A stretch of 64,000 nucleotides of DNA from Vespula vulgaris (Eukaryota > Arthropoda > Insecta > Hymenoptera > Vespidae), in contig NC_066592.1 of assembly GCF_905475345.1 (NCBI RefSeq), positions 6,067,501-6,131,500 on the forward strand, given 5' to 3'. Positions 47,894 through 60,542 of the stretch are shown piece by piece. A model generated the notes under the pieces. It was not told the origin of the DNA and ran no database searches. It saw nothing but the letters and a program-made list of their open reading frames with translations. The position numbers and the translations under genes were made by a program. Numbering within the stretch: position 1 is the first letter of the stretch; every line of letters starts with the position of its first letter.

Positions 47894-48597
47894 CTGTGAG
47901 AAGATGAAATTCTGATTGGTTCGAAAAAGGAAAACAGAAGGAGTATCCCTCGAACCGAATCCTTCGAATTATATTACATTTTACAGAAACCTATAAAAAT
48001 AGGGAATGATATTCGTGACACAAATTACAATTTTCTTATTATGTTTTTTCTTCTTTTCTTTCTTTTTTCCTTTTCTTTGTTTCGAAAAATCTATAGGTAC
48101 GCTAAAATTTAAAAAAATTGAAGTGTGTGTGTGTGTGCGCGCGCGCGTGTAATCTCTTGCATATCACGTGTGTGTCGAAAGAATTGAATGGAAATATTCT
48201 AAAAAACAAAAAAAATTATTTCTATAGACGAAGCGTGGATTTAAATTTATTAAATCGTCGATGTTGGTATTTAATTCGTGTATTTTTGTTCGGCCTATGT
48301 GTTTCTTTCGATAGAAATTTACCAGACATTATTTTGGCAGCAAAACTGCTATCAAAGCAATAGAATTTAATTGTCGCCCATTCTTTTTTACAATTTGGTG
48401 CAATATCTAAATTTCCATACATACATAGGTACTTTCTACAAAGGCGAATAGCATGAATGTACTTTTAATTGTCTTTTCACAATGGACACGAACTACTGGA
48501 CGTAGACGAAGTTCATATGTGGGCGTGGACGAGAACAGCACCTTTTATCTGGCGTCATTGTTAAAGCTTAACCGTCGTCAACGTCAAGATTATGTTA

Positions 48598-48599
<2 letters not shown>

Positions 48600-48640
<41 letters not shown>
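48600..48640. repeat. (CT)n microsatellite
   Basis: CT run with a single tat interruption. Confidence 0.93.
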
Positions 48641-48813
48641 GTCTCTTCAGCGGACAATTTATGACGTTCTAACTGCATTTACGGTGACCAACATCTCTCT
48701 TTGACTTAAAAATTTTTCTGCTATCATCCATAGCTACGGATTTCATAGGAAATTCAAAAAATGAACGTAGAAAAGCTTAAGAATTTCGTTTCGAGATATG
48801 CTGGAAATTGTAT

Positions 48814-48816
<3 letters not shown>

Positions 48817-48875
<59 letters not shown>
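48817..48875. repeat. (GA)n microsatellite
   Basis: Clean GA run of about 58 bp. Confidence 0.95.
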
Positions 48876-48881
<6 letters not shown>

Positions 48882-49430
48882 ATTGAGAATATAGCTTACC
48901 ATACATATCGAGCTTCGAGTATTAGATATGTTGAATTTCAAAGCTTTTAGCTTCTACCTTTTAAATTGGCGACAGAAATCGACCACATTCGAAATTTCAA
49001 TTTTCCTAGTCTGCTCGTGCTCCAGTTTATTTTCCATCGACACACTTTCTCGCGCGACTCGAAAGACGAAAAGAACCTTTTAAGACGTTCTGTATTTTAA
49101 GGAAAGTCTTCATTGAAAAAACGAACGATAATTAATATCATTTATATTTATCTCGCGAATATTAGTTACCCATTAATTTTCTCTATAGACATTTTTTTCT
49201 TTCTGAGTAATTAAATAAATAATTTAATCTTGGATTCGAGTGCAATCGTAGTATCATAATTCCTTACAGTTCAAAGTAATTTAACTTTCTTGATTATCAT
49301 ATTACGAGATCCTAACAACAAGATTGATCTACATTTAAATAGACTTTATCTTTCTTTTCTTTTCTTTTTTTACTTCATCCAGTAAATCATCGACTTCCTT
49401 GAAAACAACTTTAAACCTGTAATTAGTTTA

Positions 49431-49597
49431 TCATCCTATAGAATCTTTTAAAATGAACACTCCATAATGACACACTGACTGACATAGTTTCTTCCCTTCA
49501 ACTAAATTGTCGACGCAAGGGGAAAAACTTGTGAGCAATGATCCATAATAGTAGTGTCCGCGTAAAACGAAGGTCTGACGTGTATCGCTTGAATCGT
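49431..49597 (-). CDS. Terminal-exon candidate, minus strand
   Basis: On the minus strand a C/T-rich stretch (ccttcctctttctccc and neighbours) ends in catcgccacacag (AG at plus 49599-49598). Two bases later a frame of 54 codons runs to TGA at 49431-49433. It begins D-S-S-D-T-R-Q-T-F-V-L-R-G-H and is varied, with four Cys and a Gly/Tyr-rich patch, unlike repeat-derived frames. Entry phase is 1, matching the exit phase of the minus-strand candidate exons. No polyadenylation signal is obvious in the next 100 bases. No family is recognised. Confidence 0.27.
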
Positions 49598-50304
49598 CTG
49601 TGTGGCGATGGATTAAGGGAGAAAGAGGAAGGGTTAAAGGGGTTAAAGGGGCAATACATTGATGTGTAAGTGTGTGAAAGAAAGAGAAAAAAAGAGAGAA
49701 AGAGAGAAAAAGAGAGAGCATCGCGCTTGTTTCGAGTTTGTGGCCATTGATGCGTGACCAGGGGCTGTTAACCCAAAGGACATTCCACGTTATCGGTAGC
49801 CCTTGTGACTTTGTTTCAACTCCTGACTTTTTTCTCTCTCTTTCTCTCTCTCTTTTTCTTTTTATCGTTTTCATCTTTTTTCTCATTTTTTTTTATTCCC
49901 TCTGTACACGCATACATATACATACAAACATACATACATACATAAATGTACGCAATAAGCGCGTTCGATCGACCCATACGTCCGACTTTTCAATTAGGCG
50001 ATCACTTAATGCGATATACTTTTTTTTATTACTAACTTTGTAGAGTCGGAGGACGATAGTCGAGGTCGAGTTTGCGTCATAGGAAACGAGAGTGTCCTCG
50101 TCGTTCAGCCTAATTCGTGGGATTCGTGATGGAGGCCCGTTAAGTCAAGGCGAGAGCCCGTTTTTGCGAACTCGGCATTCCTATTCGCGACGAATCGGTG
50201 TTCGCTTAATTAAGCCTCCGATCCTGCTGAGCTTTTAACGTGGTGTAACAGGCGGAAAAGAGAGAGAGAAAGAGAAAGAGAGAGAAGGAGAAGAAGAAGA
50301 AAAG

Positions 50305-50335
<31 letters not shown>

Positions 50336-50336
50336 C
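50305..50336. repeat. (GATA)n microsatellite
   Basis: About eight GATA tetranucleotide copies. Confidence 0.95.
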
Positions 50337-51051
50337 GGAAAGTCACGATTCGTAAAAATTACGATACACAGTTTTGTGAGCTTTTGAATGGGTCGATCGT
50401 GACGAAAATAACAATGGTCTTTCGCAATGGTTTCTATATCCACTTCCATTTTTGTTTCTGTTTATTTTTATTTGTTTTTATTTATTTATATATATATTTT
50501 TGGTTTTTTGTTTTACTATTGAGTCAATTTTCCGATCGAATATCGTTGTAAAAAAATGGATTGTTCGGACGTACGTATATTTTGTCTTTGGAAATACAAA
50601 GGCAATCATTATTCCGCGTTAAACGCTAAACAGGATCTTAATTTAATCTAATGCACGTACTAATTATGGAAGAGATCGGATATAATGGATTCCAGAACAT
50701 CCGGATCGAACGAGGAGAATACACAAGCATTGAGAGATCCCTCGATAGGTTCTCGCGTGCATTACGTGCCACGTTCGAAGCTTGAACGCGATGGAATTTC
50801 GCTCCAAAGCGACGCCTTGAATTTCTTCGGCGTGTCATTAGCCTCCTTGTTCGACGTCTAAACATTAAATCTCGATTCATCGTGCTTATCTTTGGTCCTC
50901 GTATTTGTGTCGCCTTTGTCGTTGACATCCGTCCATTAACATTCATAATTTCGATTGATAAAAGATCCAATTATCGTCACTCGAAACGGAGCTTTCACAG
51001 TTCGAAATTATTTTCAATAAGCCTATCTTAGAAGAAAAAAATAAAAGATAT

Positions 51052-51118
51052 GAATGGATGGATGGATAAATGAATGGATGAATGAATAGATAGATAGATA
51101 GATAGGTAGATAGAAAAA
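51052..51118. repeat. (GGAT)n/(GATA)n compound repeat
   Basis: Tandem ggat/gaat units passing into gata units. Confidence 0.88.
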
Positions 51119-51480
51119 GAGATAGAGAATATGAATGATACAGACGTTTCTTCGTATGAATCGGATTCGTAGTTAAAAGAAGACGTTTCTTTTTATCTTT
51201 TTTTTTTCTTTTTCTTTTTCTTTTTTTCCTCATGCTTACACGTTCTTTCATTTTCAAGATTACTTCTCTTCTAGGCCCTCATAGCGCAGACTCGATGCGA
51301 ATGGCTCTTCGTGTCTCATCCACAGAGTTATAGATTGTATTTTTCCTACTATCTCCGTACCCTCCTATACCATCCCCCGGTCACCCCTCAACCCCTTTTG
51401 ATCGAATTCACGAAGAAACGCTCCTTAAGGAAATCTCGTCGAAGTTTCAATAGAAAGCTCTTCTTTTCTTTCTTTTTTTT

Positions 51481-51483
<3 letters not shown>

Positions 51484-51528
<45 letters not shown>
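51484..51528. repeat. (CT)n microsatellite
   Basis: Clean CT run of about 44 bp. Confidence 0.95.
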
Positions 51529-51531
<3 letters not shown>

Positions 51532-51667
51532 TCCTCTCTTATCGACGTTATTACTTCATTCTTCTTTCATTCGAAGTAGCTGAGTCTACCTTTCTCGTTC
51601 TTTTCTTCTTCTTCTTCTTCTTTTTCTTTTTTCTTCCTCTTCCACTACTCCTTTTTCTTTCCTTTAG

Positions 51668-51791
51668 TTTAGTGTTTCGTTTAGCGCCTCGAGAAATATC
51701 AGGAGGAGAGACGTCAAATTCCATCGTCAAGTATCAGGCTTTCTTTGAAACTAATCAAACTTGTTCAATTAACGTAGCTACGCCGATGTAA
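51668..51791 (+). CDS. Terminal-exon candidate
   Basis: A 65-base C/T tract (51600-51665) ends in an excellent acceptor, tctttcctttag. After one base the frame is open 40 codons to TAA at 51789-51791. It begins L-V-F-R-L-A-P-R-E-I-S-G-G and is varied. A second frame is open from the acceptor to a donor-like caa|gtatca at about 51731. Entry phase 2 matches the exit phase of the 40-nt exon at 31744-31783, so it competes with 46737 as a continuation. No polyadenylation signal or known domain is seen. Confidence 0.25.
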
Positions 51792-54457
51792 CAATCTTTG
51801 AAAGGAACGGGAAATGCATTTTGAAATTTTAAAGAAAATTGATAGACAACGAATAGGATACTGTTGTTTGTTCTGAAAAAAATTTTTTGTTATATGGTAC
51901 GTGCGATATCAGGTCACAACGTATCTATACATACGTAACAGGCATATTATCTGATGTAACGATTCTAAGTAAAACAGGATCGATGAAAAACTCATAATTT
52001 CTTTTTTTCTATATATATATATCTGCGTGTGCATGTGTACATGCGCATACACATTGTATATACCTACGTACGTATATAGACGCCTACAATTCATTTTTCA
52101 AGTATTCGTAAAAAATGTAATGGAATAGTCGAGATATTGAATACGCAATGAAATATTGTATTCCTTCTCCTTTTTTTTTTTGCTCTTCTTCTTTAAATCA
52201 TTACACGAGTTTCTTGAAAAAAAAGAAAACAAAATAAAAAAAGAATGAAAAAAATATGGTTTCTCGGATTTCACAAAGTTCTTTTCATGGCCAACGATTT
52301 TAATTCGTTAAAATCGCGAACACCCGGTATTCATCGAGACACCACGAGTAATATCTATTTTCGATAATATTCCATAGTTTTTTTAGCGAGGTTTTATATG
52401 TTCCAATGAATATAAAGATTATAACACATCATAGTAGAGCTTTTACTCGTTCGGTCGCGCGTGCGCGATATAAAATCTGCTTTTAGAGGTCGTTCGTATT
52501 TACGCGTATCTATATAGATATGTGCCATGCTCCTTGCTCTCGTATATTGCCTCGGTAAATATTGTAAAGCGTTTAAAACGTTTTAGAACTACGTTGCATT
52601 CCCTAGTGTTGTTAAATTTAAAAAGTTTTCCTTGGAAATACATTCAAAGAGATAAATAATTGAAATGCTTTTTTCTCCAAATCATTAAATACGGTCTCAA
52701 CGAGAGGGATTCGATATATGTATTTAACATTTAGGATGTTACTTCCATCTTTTATGCACCATAATTTCGACTGTCCGTAATAAAGTGTTTATTGTTATAA
52801 CGATATAACGTGAAATCATCGTTAGTGGCAATCGCGACAACGTTTAATTAGTATACACGCTTAATAATCATTCCCCAGAGGTCGCATTGTAACACGTTTC
52901 AAATTCATAATTGATATCTCGTCTCGTAATACCAAATCTGTTCTCATATAGATAAGCTAATATCGATAGCAATTTCGTCATAAACAGGACGTATACGATA
53001 ACAAGACCTATATAAATTCATTTCACTATAATCAAGAAAAAGAAATATTAAGTAAAAAAAAAAGGGGGAAGAAAAAAGAAAGAAAGAAAAGAAAAAGAAA
53101 AAGAAAATGAAAATGAAAATGGAAATGATTACAACGATAGTAAAAATTTGTATGATCGAATATATGTAAAAAGAAAAAAAAAATAAGTGAGAAGATTTAT
53201 CGTCTTTCTTTCAAATGTAAATTTTTCAATTCCGTTTCTGCTCAGAATCGTGCATACGTACGCATGTAACATTAAAAGGACAGGAAAAAACGATAGAGAT
53301 GACTCGTGGGTAGGTAGAAAATAATTTATCGAAGTCCGTGTATGTGAATGCGAGAGCGCGTATATCGATCTCATTGCTACTTACGTTTCATTCATCGAGT
53401 CCGTTCGTAGAACGGACGATAATATCCAGCGAAATGAAACTCTCGGAAAACCAATGAATTCGGTAACGACGATTTTTACTCTATCGTAACGATTTAAATT
53501 TTCTTCCTCGAATCGAATTTAAAACAAATCGTCTTCGGATTTACATCTCGTTAAATTCGAATATATCTTTTATATATCGTTCGGTACGATAGTACGAGCT
53601 ATCGTTATATAGATATAAAAAGAAAAGAAGAAAAAAAGGGAAGGAAGAAAAAAAGAAATAAAAAGAAGAACAAACAAATAAGTAACACAATGTGTTCCAT
53701 TTACGGGCTTAAACCTATCGGAAAGCGATAGTGGAACGTTATTACGCGGACGTGGCTTTCGCGAAAAGTGATTTCATCTCTTTCTTTTTTTCTATTTTGT
53801 TTTATTTTCTCTCTTTCCTATCGATAAAGTCCAATGGCACGAGCTTATCCGGAAATGGTGAGATCATTCTTCCTCTTCTTTTTTTCTTTTTATTTTCCTT
53901 CTTTTTCCTTTCTCTTTTTGTATGTTTGTTTGTTTATATTACCTTCTTTCATCCCGTACAACAAAAGAAACGTAGATGTTTCTTTTCTTAGCGATATCTC
54001 GAAGCGTGCAATCTATCGCGATATGAAATATTCGGTGAACGGAAGATATGCAATAAATCAGAAATGCAAACAGTTGAGTTTCCTTTTGAATCTTTCCATC
54101 CAACGATTTACACTTTAGCAGATATCATATAAGCTTCGTTGCAAATGCAAGTTCACGGTTATACGTGTATTATATGTACACATATGCGGATATGTATATG
54201 CAGATACGCATTTATCGTTTTGCAGAGAACTGATAACGTCACAATGTCGAGTGTCAGCGTTACTATGAGCTGAAACTATTCCTCATGTCCTAGAAAAAGT
54301 TTATTTATTTCTTTGTTGGAAAAACGGGAACGTTGTGCGGGCAAACGCGAACGGAAGAAAGACGGTACGAATGCGGACGAGTATTGTTTCCTACGTTTGT
54401 TTTCTAGAAAGAAAGGAAGAATAGTGAAGTACAGAAGGGAGAGGAAGTGAGAAAGAG

Positions 54458-54461
<4 letters not shown>

Positions 54462-54498
<37 letters not shown>
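54462..54498. repeat. (GA)n microsatellite
   Basis: GA run of about 36 bp. Confidence 0.95.
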
Positions 54499-54503
<5 letters not shown>

Positions 54504-56057
54504 CGAACGTTTTATCGGGTATCTCGTTTAGCTTCTGTACCGATTTCGCGGTATAGAAGCTTGCCACGAATAATGCGACTAGTTCCGTGCAAGAATATAA
54601 CGAAAGGTAAAGAACAAAACAAAAAAAAATTAAACAAAAAGAAAAGAACAAAAAGAAAGGTAAAGAAATTCATTGATTTTTATCGATTTCTATCGAGATC
54701 ACTTTTCTACGGTGTTGCGGTTAAATTAAAAAAAAAAGTAAGAAAGAAATAAAATGAAAATATAAAAGTGACGTTTGATTTCTCAAAAGGTAACGATGAT
54801 GGAAGAGAATTCTTGAAAAAGATCTGCGGTTTTAAAACGCGTTTAATTTCCGTTGGTGACTCCGGTGTACTTCCAACGCGATGAGTTTCAACGTGAAATC
54901 ACCGGTAACGTCGCGGAAATCGAATTTGCGGCTAATTAACAGTGACGAGTTCTCGCGATGCGAGAACGTGCTCATCGTTGCGTATATTGCGAGATGGAAA
55001 ACGGTTTATTAACCGAGAAAGCCGAGTCGAACGAAACTGTCCATTTTAATGACATAACGGATTCGTTTCTGTCGAGGGATGAAGAAAAAGCAAACGGACG
55101 TGCTTCACGTCGAGGAATTTAAAAGGCTTCGTTCGTTCGTTCGTTCGTGCGAAAGCGTTCTCGACTCTCAAGAGACGTCTTCATCGACTCCTTAATAATC
55201 TTATGCCGTTTGATTCTCATTTGTCGTCATCTTTGTATTAAAAAAAAAAAAAAGTGAGAAAAAAAAAATATATATATATATATTGTTTCGGTTGTTACAT
55301 ATAAATGCACAACGATCGGAAAAATTTTCAGTATTACGAGATTGACTCTCACGTATTTCAAAATTCGAAAAAAAAAGAAGAGGAAAAGAAAAAGATAAGA
55401 GAGAGAGAGAGAGACAAGATGAAAGAGTCTGTAGAGATAGTAGTACGACAAATTATATTGAAGTACCATCCATTGACAGAAAAGTTCGTGCAGCAATTCT
55501 CAGACTCGACGATTTATATAATTGGATTTTTAGTTTCGTTCTTTCGGCTTTGTTCTGTTTTACTTTTCTCGTAAAGAAACGACAAGCTCAATAAATGTAG
55601 AATAACATTTACGTAAATGCAAGTTATGTTGTATAAGTTGGTACGTAGGTACAGACAGATCTCTGGCATTCGATTTAAAATCGATTCGCCATCGTCGTTT
55701 GTAATATATTGATATGATCGCAAAATTGTCAAGCTGTATACACGTTTTCTTGTACGATAAAAGTAAGACTATACTCGTCTATTATACGAATAGATGATTC
55801 TTTTTGGATAAAAAAAAAAAAATGTATGAAAAATTTCTTTTTCTCGGTTCTTCTTTCCCTCCTTTAAGCGTCTGATTATATCATTTTTCGAGCGAACGGA
55901 GAAATATGTAAAAGATAGGAACGAGGATGAGATACCGAGAAGTGGATGGTATCGAAAATTTTCCGGAGGCGTTTTCGCTACGTTCAAAGGGATTTTCAAT
56001 TTTTTTGCCTTTTTTTCGGCACGGTTCTTGTCAAAAGAAACGGAACAAAACGAAACG

Positions 56058-56095
56058 AAGTTTTAGGGATCTCGTTCGTCGAGATCCTAAAACTT
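56058..56095. other. Near-perfect 16-bp hairpin
   Basis: Left arm 56058-56074 and right arm 56080-56095 are reverse complements except for one extra G in the left arm, with a 5-base loop (ttcgt). The core (ggatctcg/cgagatcc) is fully paired. The flanks show no further pairing, so the stem is shorter than a typical insect pre-miRNA. Confidence 0.5.
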
Positions 56096-56921
56096 AAAAA
56101 GACCTGCTATTCTTTATCTATGCTTATAACCCTTTTCTGTATTATTCTATCATGTCCTATGTTTCGTCCTGTCTTTAAAATGATCGTGTCGTCGATATTA
56201 ATTTCCTTTTACGTGTATCGTCAATTATTAAGAACACGTTTATACATTTTCCATCGATGTGACACGATTCAATTGTTTATCGTTTAAGCACAGTACACAA
56301 AGCCCGACCGAGTTATTTCCCCGGGGAGAGGGGGCGGGAGTGAAGGTATATAGATTGGGATAATGCTAATGCCGGGAACACGTTAAACTCGAAGCTGAAT
56401 AACTTAAAAATGGTCTATGCAAAATATATTGCGTAGGTGTAGCGTTTTAAAAACGATTAGATGCCAATAACAAAGAATATGTAATAAAAAGTATGTAGGT
56501 CTTCGTTCAAAGATTTAAATTTGATCTTCGCGAAGGTTATCGTAAAATTAAATAATTATCATTACGATGTGTTTCCCTTGATAACATTCGTGCGAAATAT
56601 TTTATTCATTTTTAACACTTAAAAAGACAATCTCGTTTATAATATATGTATTTAAACCGAGTATATTGTATTGTAGCTATAAGTAAAAGGAGGAACACTA
56701 TTGCCTGGGATAAATGATATAAAAATTAAAATCCAAATGTTTAATACGACATCTTCCTCCCTTTTTTTCATTTTATAGATCTATGGACATAGTTGCAGTA
56801 ACGACTGTCGGTTCGAACGTACGAAAGATGAAGTCGCATCAATCGCGATTTTCTTTGGCTGGAATGTAGACGTCTAGGATATATCGAATGGAAGAAAGAA
56901 GATAACGATCGTCGTGAAAGA

Positions 56922-56923
56922 GA

Positions 56924-56964
<41 letters not shown>

Positions 56965-56980
56965 TGAGAGAGAGAGAGTG
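56922..56980. repeat. (GA)n microsatellite
   Basis: GA run with gtga interruptions. Confidence 0.94.
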
Positions 56981-57542
56981 TGATTGATCGGTGATCGATT
57001 GCGTGAAACATCGTTCGAGTGGCGATTCACTCGCGCGTCGCAAACCAAATGTTCCCCTCCGATTTGCTCGCAAGCTTTCTGCAAAAAGCAAAAAAGAGTG
57101 GCGAAGAGAGGGGAGCAATATCGCGATATTCTCGAGCCTTTATCCCGCGATAAAGTGAAAGCAGAGAAATTCGTGGTATACTTAGGAATAAAGTATATCT
57201 CTTTAACAAGAATAAAAGGCAAAGTCGCGTTCAAGATAAATCATTGGCTGTGTGTTTATAACGTAAACGATAGTGTTCATCGGTTGTATAGATATATGTC
57301 GATATATTAATATCGATTTGTTTCGAAGATATCGTCAAGAAGGAAAAATAAAGAAGATTAAGAGAACGGTAAGGAAGAAAAATCGTGACGAAATAAAAGA
57401 AAGAAAAGAAAAAACACAAAACGAAAAGAAAATGTGAGAGGATGTTCTCCCATAATCAAAGTTAAAATTAACGATTCGTGTTTCGAATAACTTTTTCGAA
57501 ATCGACACGATTATCGATTAAATAAAAAAAAATATACGCACG

Positions 57543-57783
57543 TAATATTAGCAATAAAACAGCGCGTTCTCCTTCGCGTTAGTCAATGAGCAATAAACAA
57601 GTTCGGTCCTTTTCGTCTTCGTTATCGTTTAAGAGAAATTAAGAACGCGTTCGGTGTGGATCGAGGAGTCGACCAACGGTGGTGCTCCTTATCGCTATCA
57701 ACGACGCTGGACGATATATTTTTTTAATTACAATTTTGGTGTGAAATAAGTAAGAAAAAGAAAGGGGGCGAAGACACGACAAG
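57543..57783 (+). promoter_or_regulatory. Putative promoter and 5' leader
   Basis: CpG-richer segment directly 5' of the ATG at 57784, without a pyrimidine-rich acceptor, so transcription probably starts within or just before it. There is no TATA box at a convincing position. The upstream segment 56984-57310 carries a 108-codon frame without an ATG, which I read as leader or promoter DNA and not as a gene. Confidence 0.3.
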
Positions 57784-57870
57784 ATGGCGTTCGCCGCGGC
57801 AAGAATGATCCTCAAGGACAAGCGGCGGAAGGCCAGCAAAGAGGACTTCGCACCGCGAAACAGAAGCAAG
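57784..57870 (+). CDS. Candidate first coding exon (29 codons)
   Basis: ATG at 57784 (gacaagATGG) opens 29 codons to a good donor, agcaag|gtaaag, in phase 0. G+C content jumps to about 60%, with GCG, GCC, CTC, AAG, AAC and GAC codons, in contrast to the A+T-rich intron that follows. The peptide begins MAFAAARMILKDKRRK and is strongly basic in its middle, without a signal peptide or membrane segment. This looks like an alternative first exon of a gene whose body lies beyond the right edge of the window. It is the single most convincing coding signal here, but I could not name the gene. Confidence 0.55.
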
Positions 57871-59657
57871 GTAAAGTCGTTAATTATGAACTCATTAAGT
57901 AATATCAATTATCGACACGATTCCCTATAGCTGATGTCAACAATGAATATCTAATTAGATATTTCTCGTTCTCGTTGGCAAACAAATTTCTTTAGAGACG
58001 ACAAATAGTAATTTGAATTTGTTGTATTATTTCCAACGTGATGAAAAGAGAAAAAGAAAAAAGAAAAAGATTTCACATTAATTTTTATAATATATTACTC
58101 TCGAACACGAGAGATGATCGGAATAACCAAAAGCTGATCGCTGATCGCTGATCGCACACCGAGTATCAAATATCAATCAACGAGTACTTACTTTGCTCGA
58201 ACGCGTGACGATGAATCCTGAACGGTTAAAACGTTCCAATATCCTTCATTTTCTCTACAACAGGTATTTTCCAAAAATTTCCATATAACGTGATACGTCT
58301 TGCTGCTTATACCGCTTGTACGAGAAAAATTTTATTGAAAATTTGTTGTTCAATGCTTGACAAACGATACGATGATGCGTGACACATAATGAGTTTTACG
58401 TTAGAACGTCGACCTTACAAAGTTTCCGACCTCTCTGTCGTTTCATTTACATTTTCTTTTTTACTTCTTTCTTTTTTACTTTCTTTTTACGAGGAGAGGT
58501 AGTTCTGAAACGTTTTAAACCTTAATTTCCATGTCACGACGGAGATATAAGTTATGCTGTCCACATGCATAAAAGTATGCTCTTGTTTTCTTTCTCACAA
58601 GAGAGAAAATAGGAAAGGAGAAAAGAGGAGAAAATAAATGGAGAGAGATAGGGAGAGATAGAGAGAGAAAGAGAGAAGTTTCGTATATATCTAAGTACGC
58701 ATAATTCATACAGCAGGTAACGAAAAAAGTAAGAGCCATAGCGAATAGGGTCGAAGTTGTATCGTAAAAAGTGCACTGAACGTTATTTAATGCGATATTG
58801 TAACTAGTGAAATTTTTTCTCATTACTCTAACTATCGTAAAACGATAATGGTCTCAAGATTTTTTCACATGAAGCTTTGAATCTATTAATACGATATAAC
58901 GTGTAATGTATCGACGATAATAAAGAAAAAAAGTTTGATAATAATTTTCAATAAGTTTCGAGTTCAAGATATATTATACGATTGAGTAAATTCTAGATTT
59001 CTAATGAATATTTTGAAATTTTTGTAAACGAAGGAACTAACATCAATTTGTCATCTTTCTCGAAGATCTCTTAACTAATTAAAGTAAAATCAGTGATCGC
59101 ATTTGCGATCCTACGGTTGAACATTTGATCGAATATCACTTTGGTGTACGAATGATAAGCGGAAGTTTGTTACCCCTCTGAGTTTCGGAAATTAAGTTTG
59201 ACTTTAACCGGATGGCAAACTTTTTCGATTCGTTCTTTATCTCTTTCTATCTATTTATCTCTTTTTTTTCTCTTTTTTTCTCTCTCTCACTTTTATACTA
59301 GTCTATTCGATTACATTCGATAGTCTCATATAACAGAATGATCTTTGTTCTTTTGACTCTTTCTCCGCGAAGTTACGATCCTCACGATTAATTCAAATCA
59401 TCGACTTTTAATCTCTTCTCTTTTTTCTAAATGTACGTTTACCGTTACAACCGTACGTTGCTGTAACGAGATATTCCAAGGAAATTTCGCAGGATCAAAT
59501 AGATCCGTTCTCATCCCATGAAATCTTAAACAGAGGAACCTCAAGCTCTACACATTTTCCACGATATTCACAATTTTAAGGAACAGAATCGGTTACTTGG
59601 AAACGCTTCCTGACTTTGAATTTAGGATTTCAGGATTACGATGGAAGGAATAGTGCT

Positions 59658-59661
<4 letters not shown>
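57871..59661. other. Presumed first intron, 5' part
   Basis: A+T-rich DNA following the donor at 57871. It contains three tandem copies of gctgatc (58133-58154), a GA tract at 58640-58676 and T-rich runs. No gene or strong splice pair is visible on the plus strand; one minus-strand donor-like gtaagtact lies at 58186-58192 without a matching acceptor. Confidence 0.5.
58133..58154. repeat. (GCTGATC)3 heptamer repeat
   Basis: Three head-to-tail copies of a 7-bp unit. Confidence 0.9.

Positions 59662-59719
<58 letters not shown>
59662..59719. repeat. (TA)n microsatellite at left end of element
   Basis: TA run of about 58 bp followed by tgta units; it abuts the left terminal inverted repeat. Confidence 0.95.
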
Positions 59720-59731
<12 letters not shown>

Positions 59732-59739
59732 TTATAAAC

Positions 59740-59998
59740 AGGATGAAAGCAATAACTTTGAATATCTCATTTCTTTTTAAAGACATGGAGCAACTTTGTT
59801 TACGAAAGTCATATGGCCATAATACGGCAATAATCATTTTTCTGAAGATGAATACGTGAAGGAAATATATAGGTCAATTGTGTTTTTTAAATGAAATCAT
59901 AAGTTTTTGATCGCATTGATCAATGTAGCTCGATTTTATTTATAAAAAAGTATCACCATTGACGAAAAATTATTAGTTTAAGAAATATTTTAATTTAA
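59740..59998 (+). repeat. Left terminal inverted repeat
   Basis: Pairs with 61543-61827 in inverted orientation. The best-conserved parts are the outer edge (agcaataacttt) and the inner edge (ttattagttta). Confidence 0.7.
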
Positions 59999-60324
59999 AT
60001 GTTGCTAAAAAACCATGTAGAAAAATGTGATTAATATATAGTAAGAATAGTAGTAAGTAAGTTATAAAAGAAAAGTTTTTCGGATTTACAATCTTTTAAT
60101 TTCATACATTATCGGTCTATTAATAGATTTTTTATCCTGTTTTTTAAATAAATAAAATGAAATTTACATATTTGTAATAAAAGTTGAAATAATTTCATTA
60201 TAGATATGTCTTTATTACGAAAGAAAAGAAAAAAATCAATTTAAAAAATTATTAACAAAATCGATTTTATTATAACAATATTATTGCATTATTTAAATAA
60301 ATAAAGAATAAATTATCCTTGAAA

Positions 60325-60400
60325 ACGGTGTTTTTTTCAAGTTTCTACGACTTTCCGTTCCGAAGATATCGCCTTCCAAAGATTTTCATTCATAATTCGT
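60325..60400 (-). repeat. Inverted partial copy of the array unit
   Basis: Read on the minus strand this segment contains atatcttcggaac, aaagtcgtaga and acttgaa in the same order as the start of the plus-oriented units, placing one partial unit head-to-head with the array. Confidence 0.65.
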
Positions 60401-60542
60401 TTAGTACAGCTGTTCGTAGTAGTCGTATAGTAATAGTAGGTTACCCAGCTGGGATGCGTAAATTCTCGGAATTTATATAGGTCAGTGTGTCATTGTGCTA
60501 AGTTGAATGAAATTATATAGGTTAGTAGGTCAACGTAAATGT

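Larger units (their letters stand above)
46822..57542. other. Presumed intron(s) with scattered weak exon candidates
   Basis: Long A+T-rich stretch with GA, CT, GATA and TA microsatellites. Exon-like candidates inside it are listed separately (47645-47893, 49431-49597, 51668-51791). A GC-richer segment at 50040-50230 contains a cttaattaag palindrome (homeodomain-type core) but no gene. A minus-strand frame at 50638-50970 is 110 codons and arginine-rich with no splice or promoter support; I leave it uncalled. Two notable hairpins lie at 54949-54967 and 56058-56095. Confidence 0.45.

Noticed and set aside
50638..50970. 110-codon arginine-rich minus-strand ORF
   Set aside because: No promoter, splice site or family; Arg richness comes from cga/cgt words.
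56984..57310. 108-codon plus-strand frame
   Set aside because: No ATG near its beginning; more likely promoter or leader DNA upstream of the exon at 57784.
59641..59859. ORFs on both strands across the (TA)n tract
   Set aside because: Poly-Ile/Tyr from TA repeats inside the transposon end.
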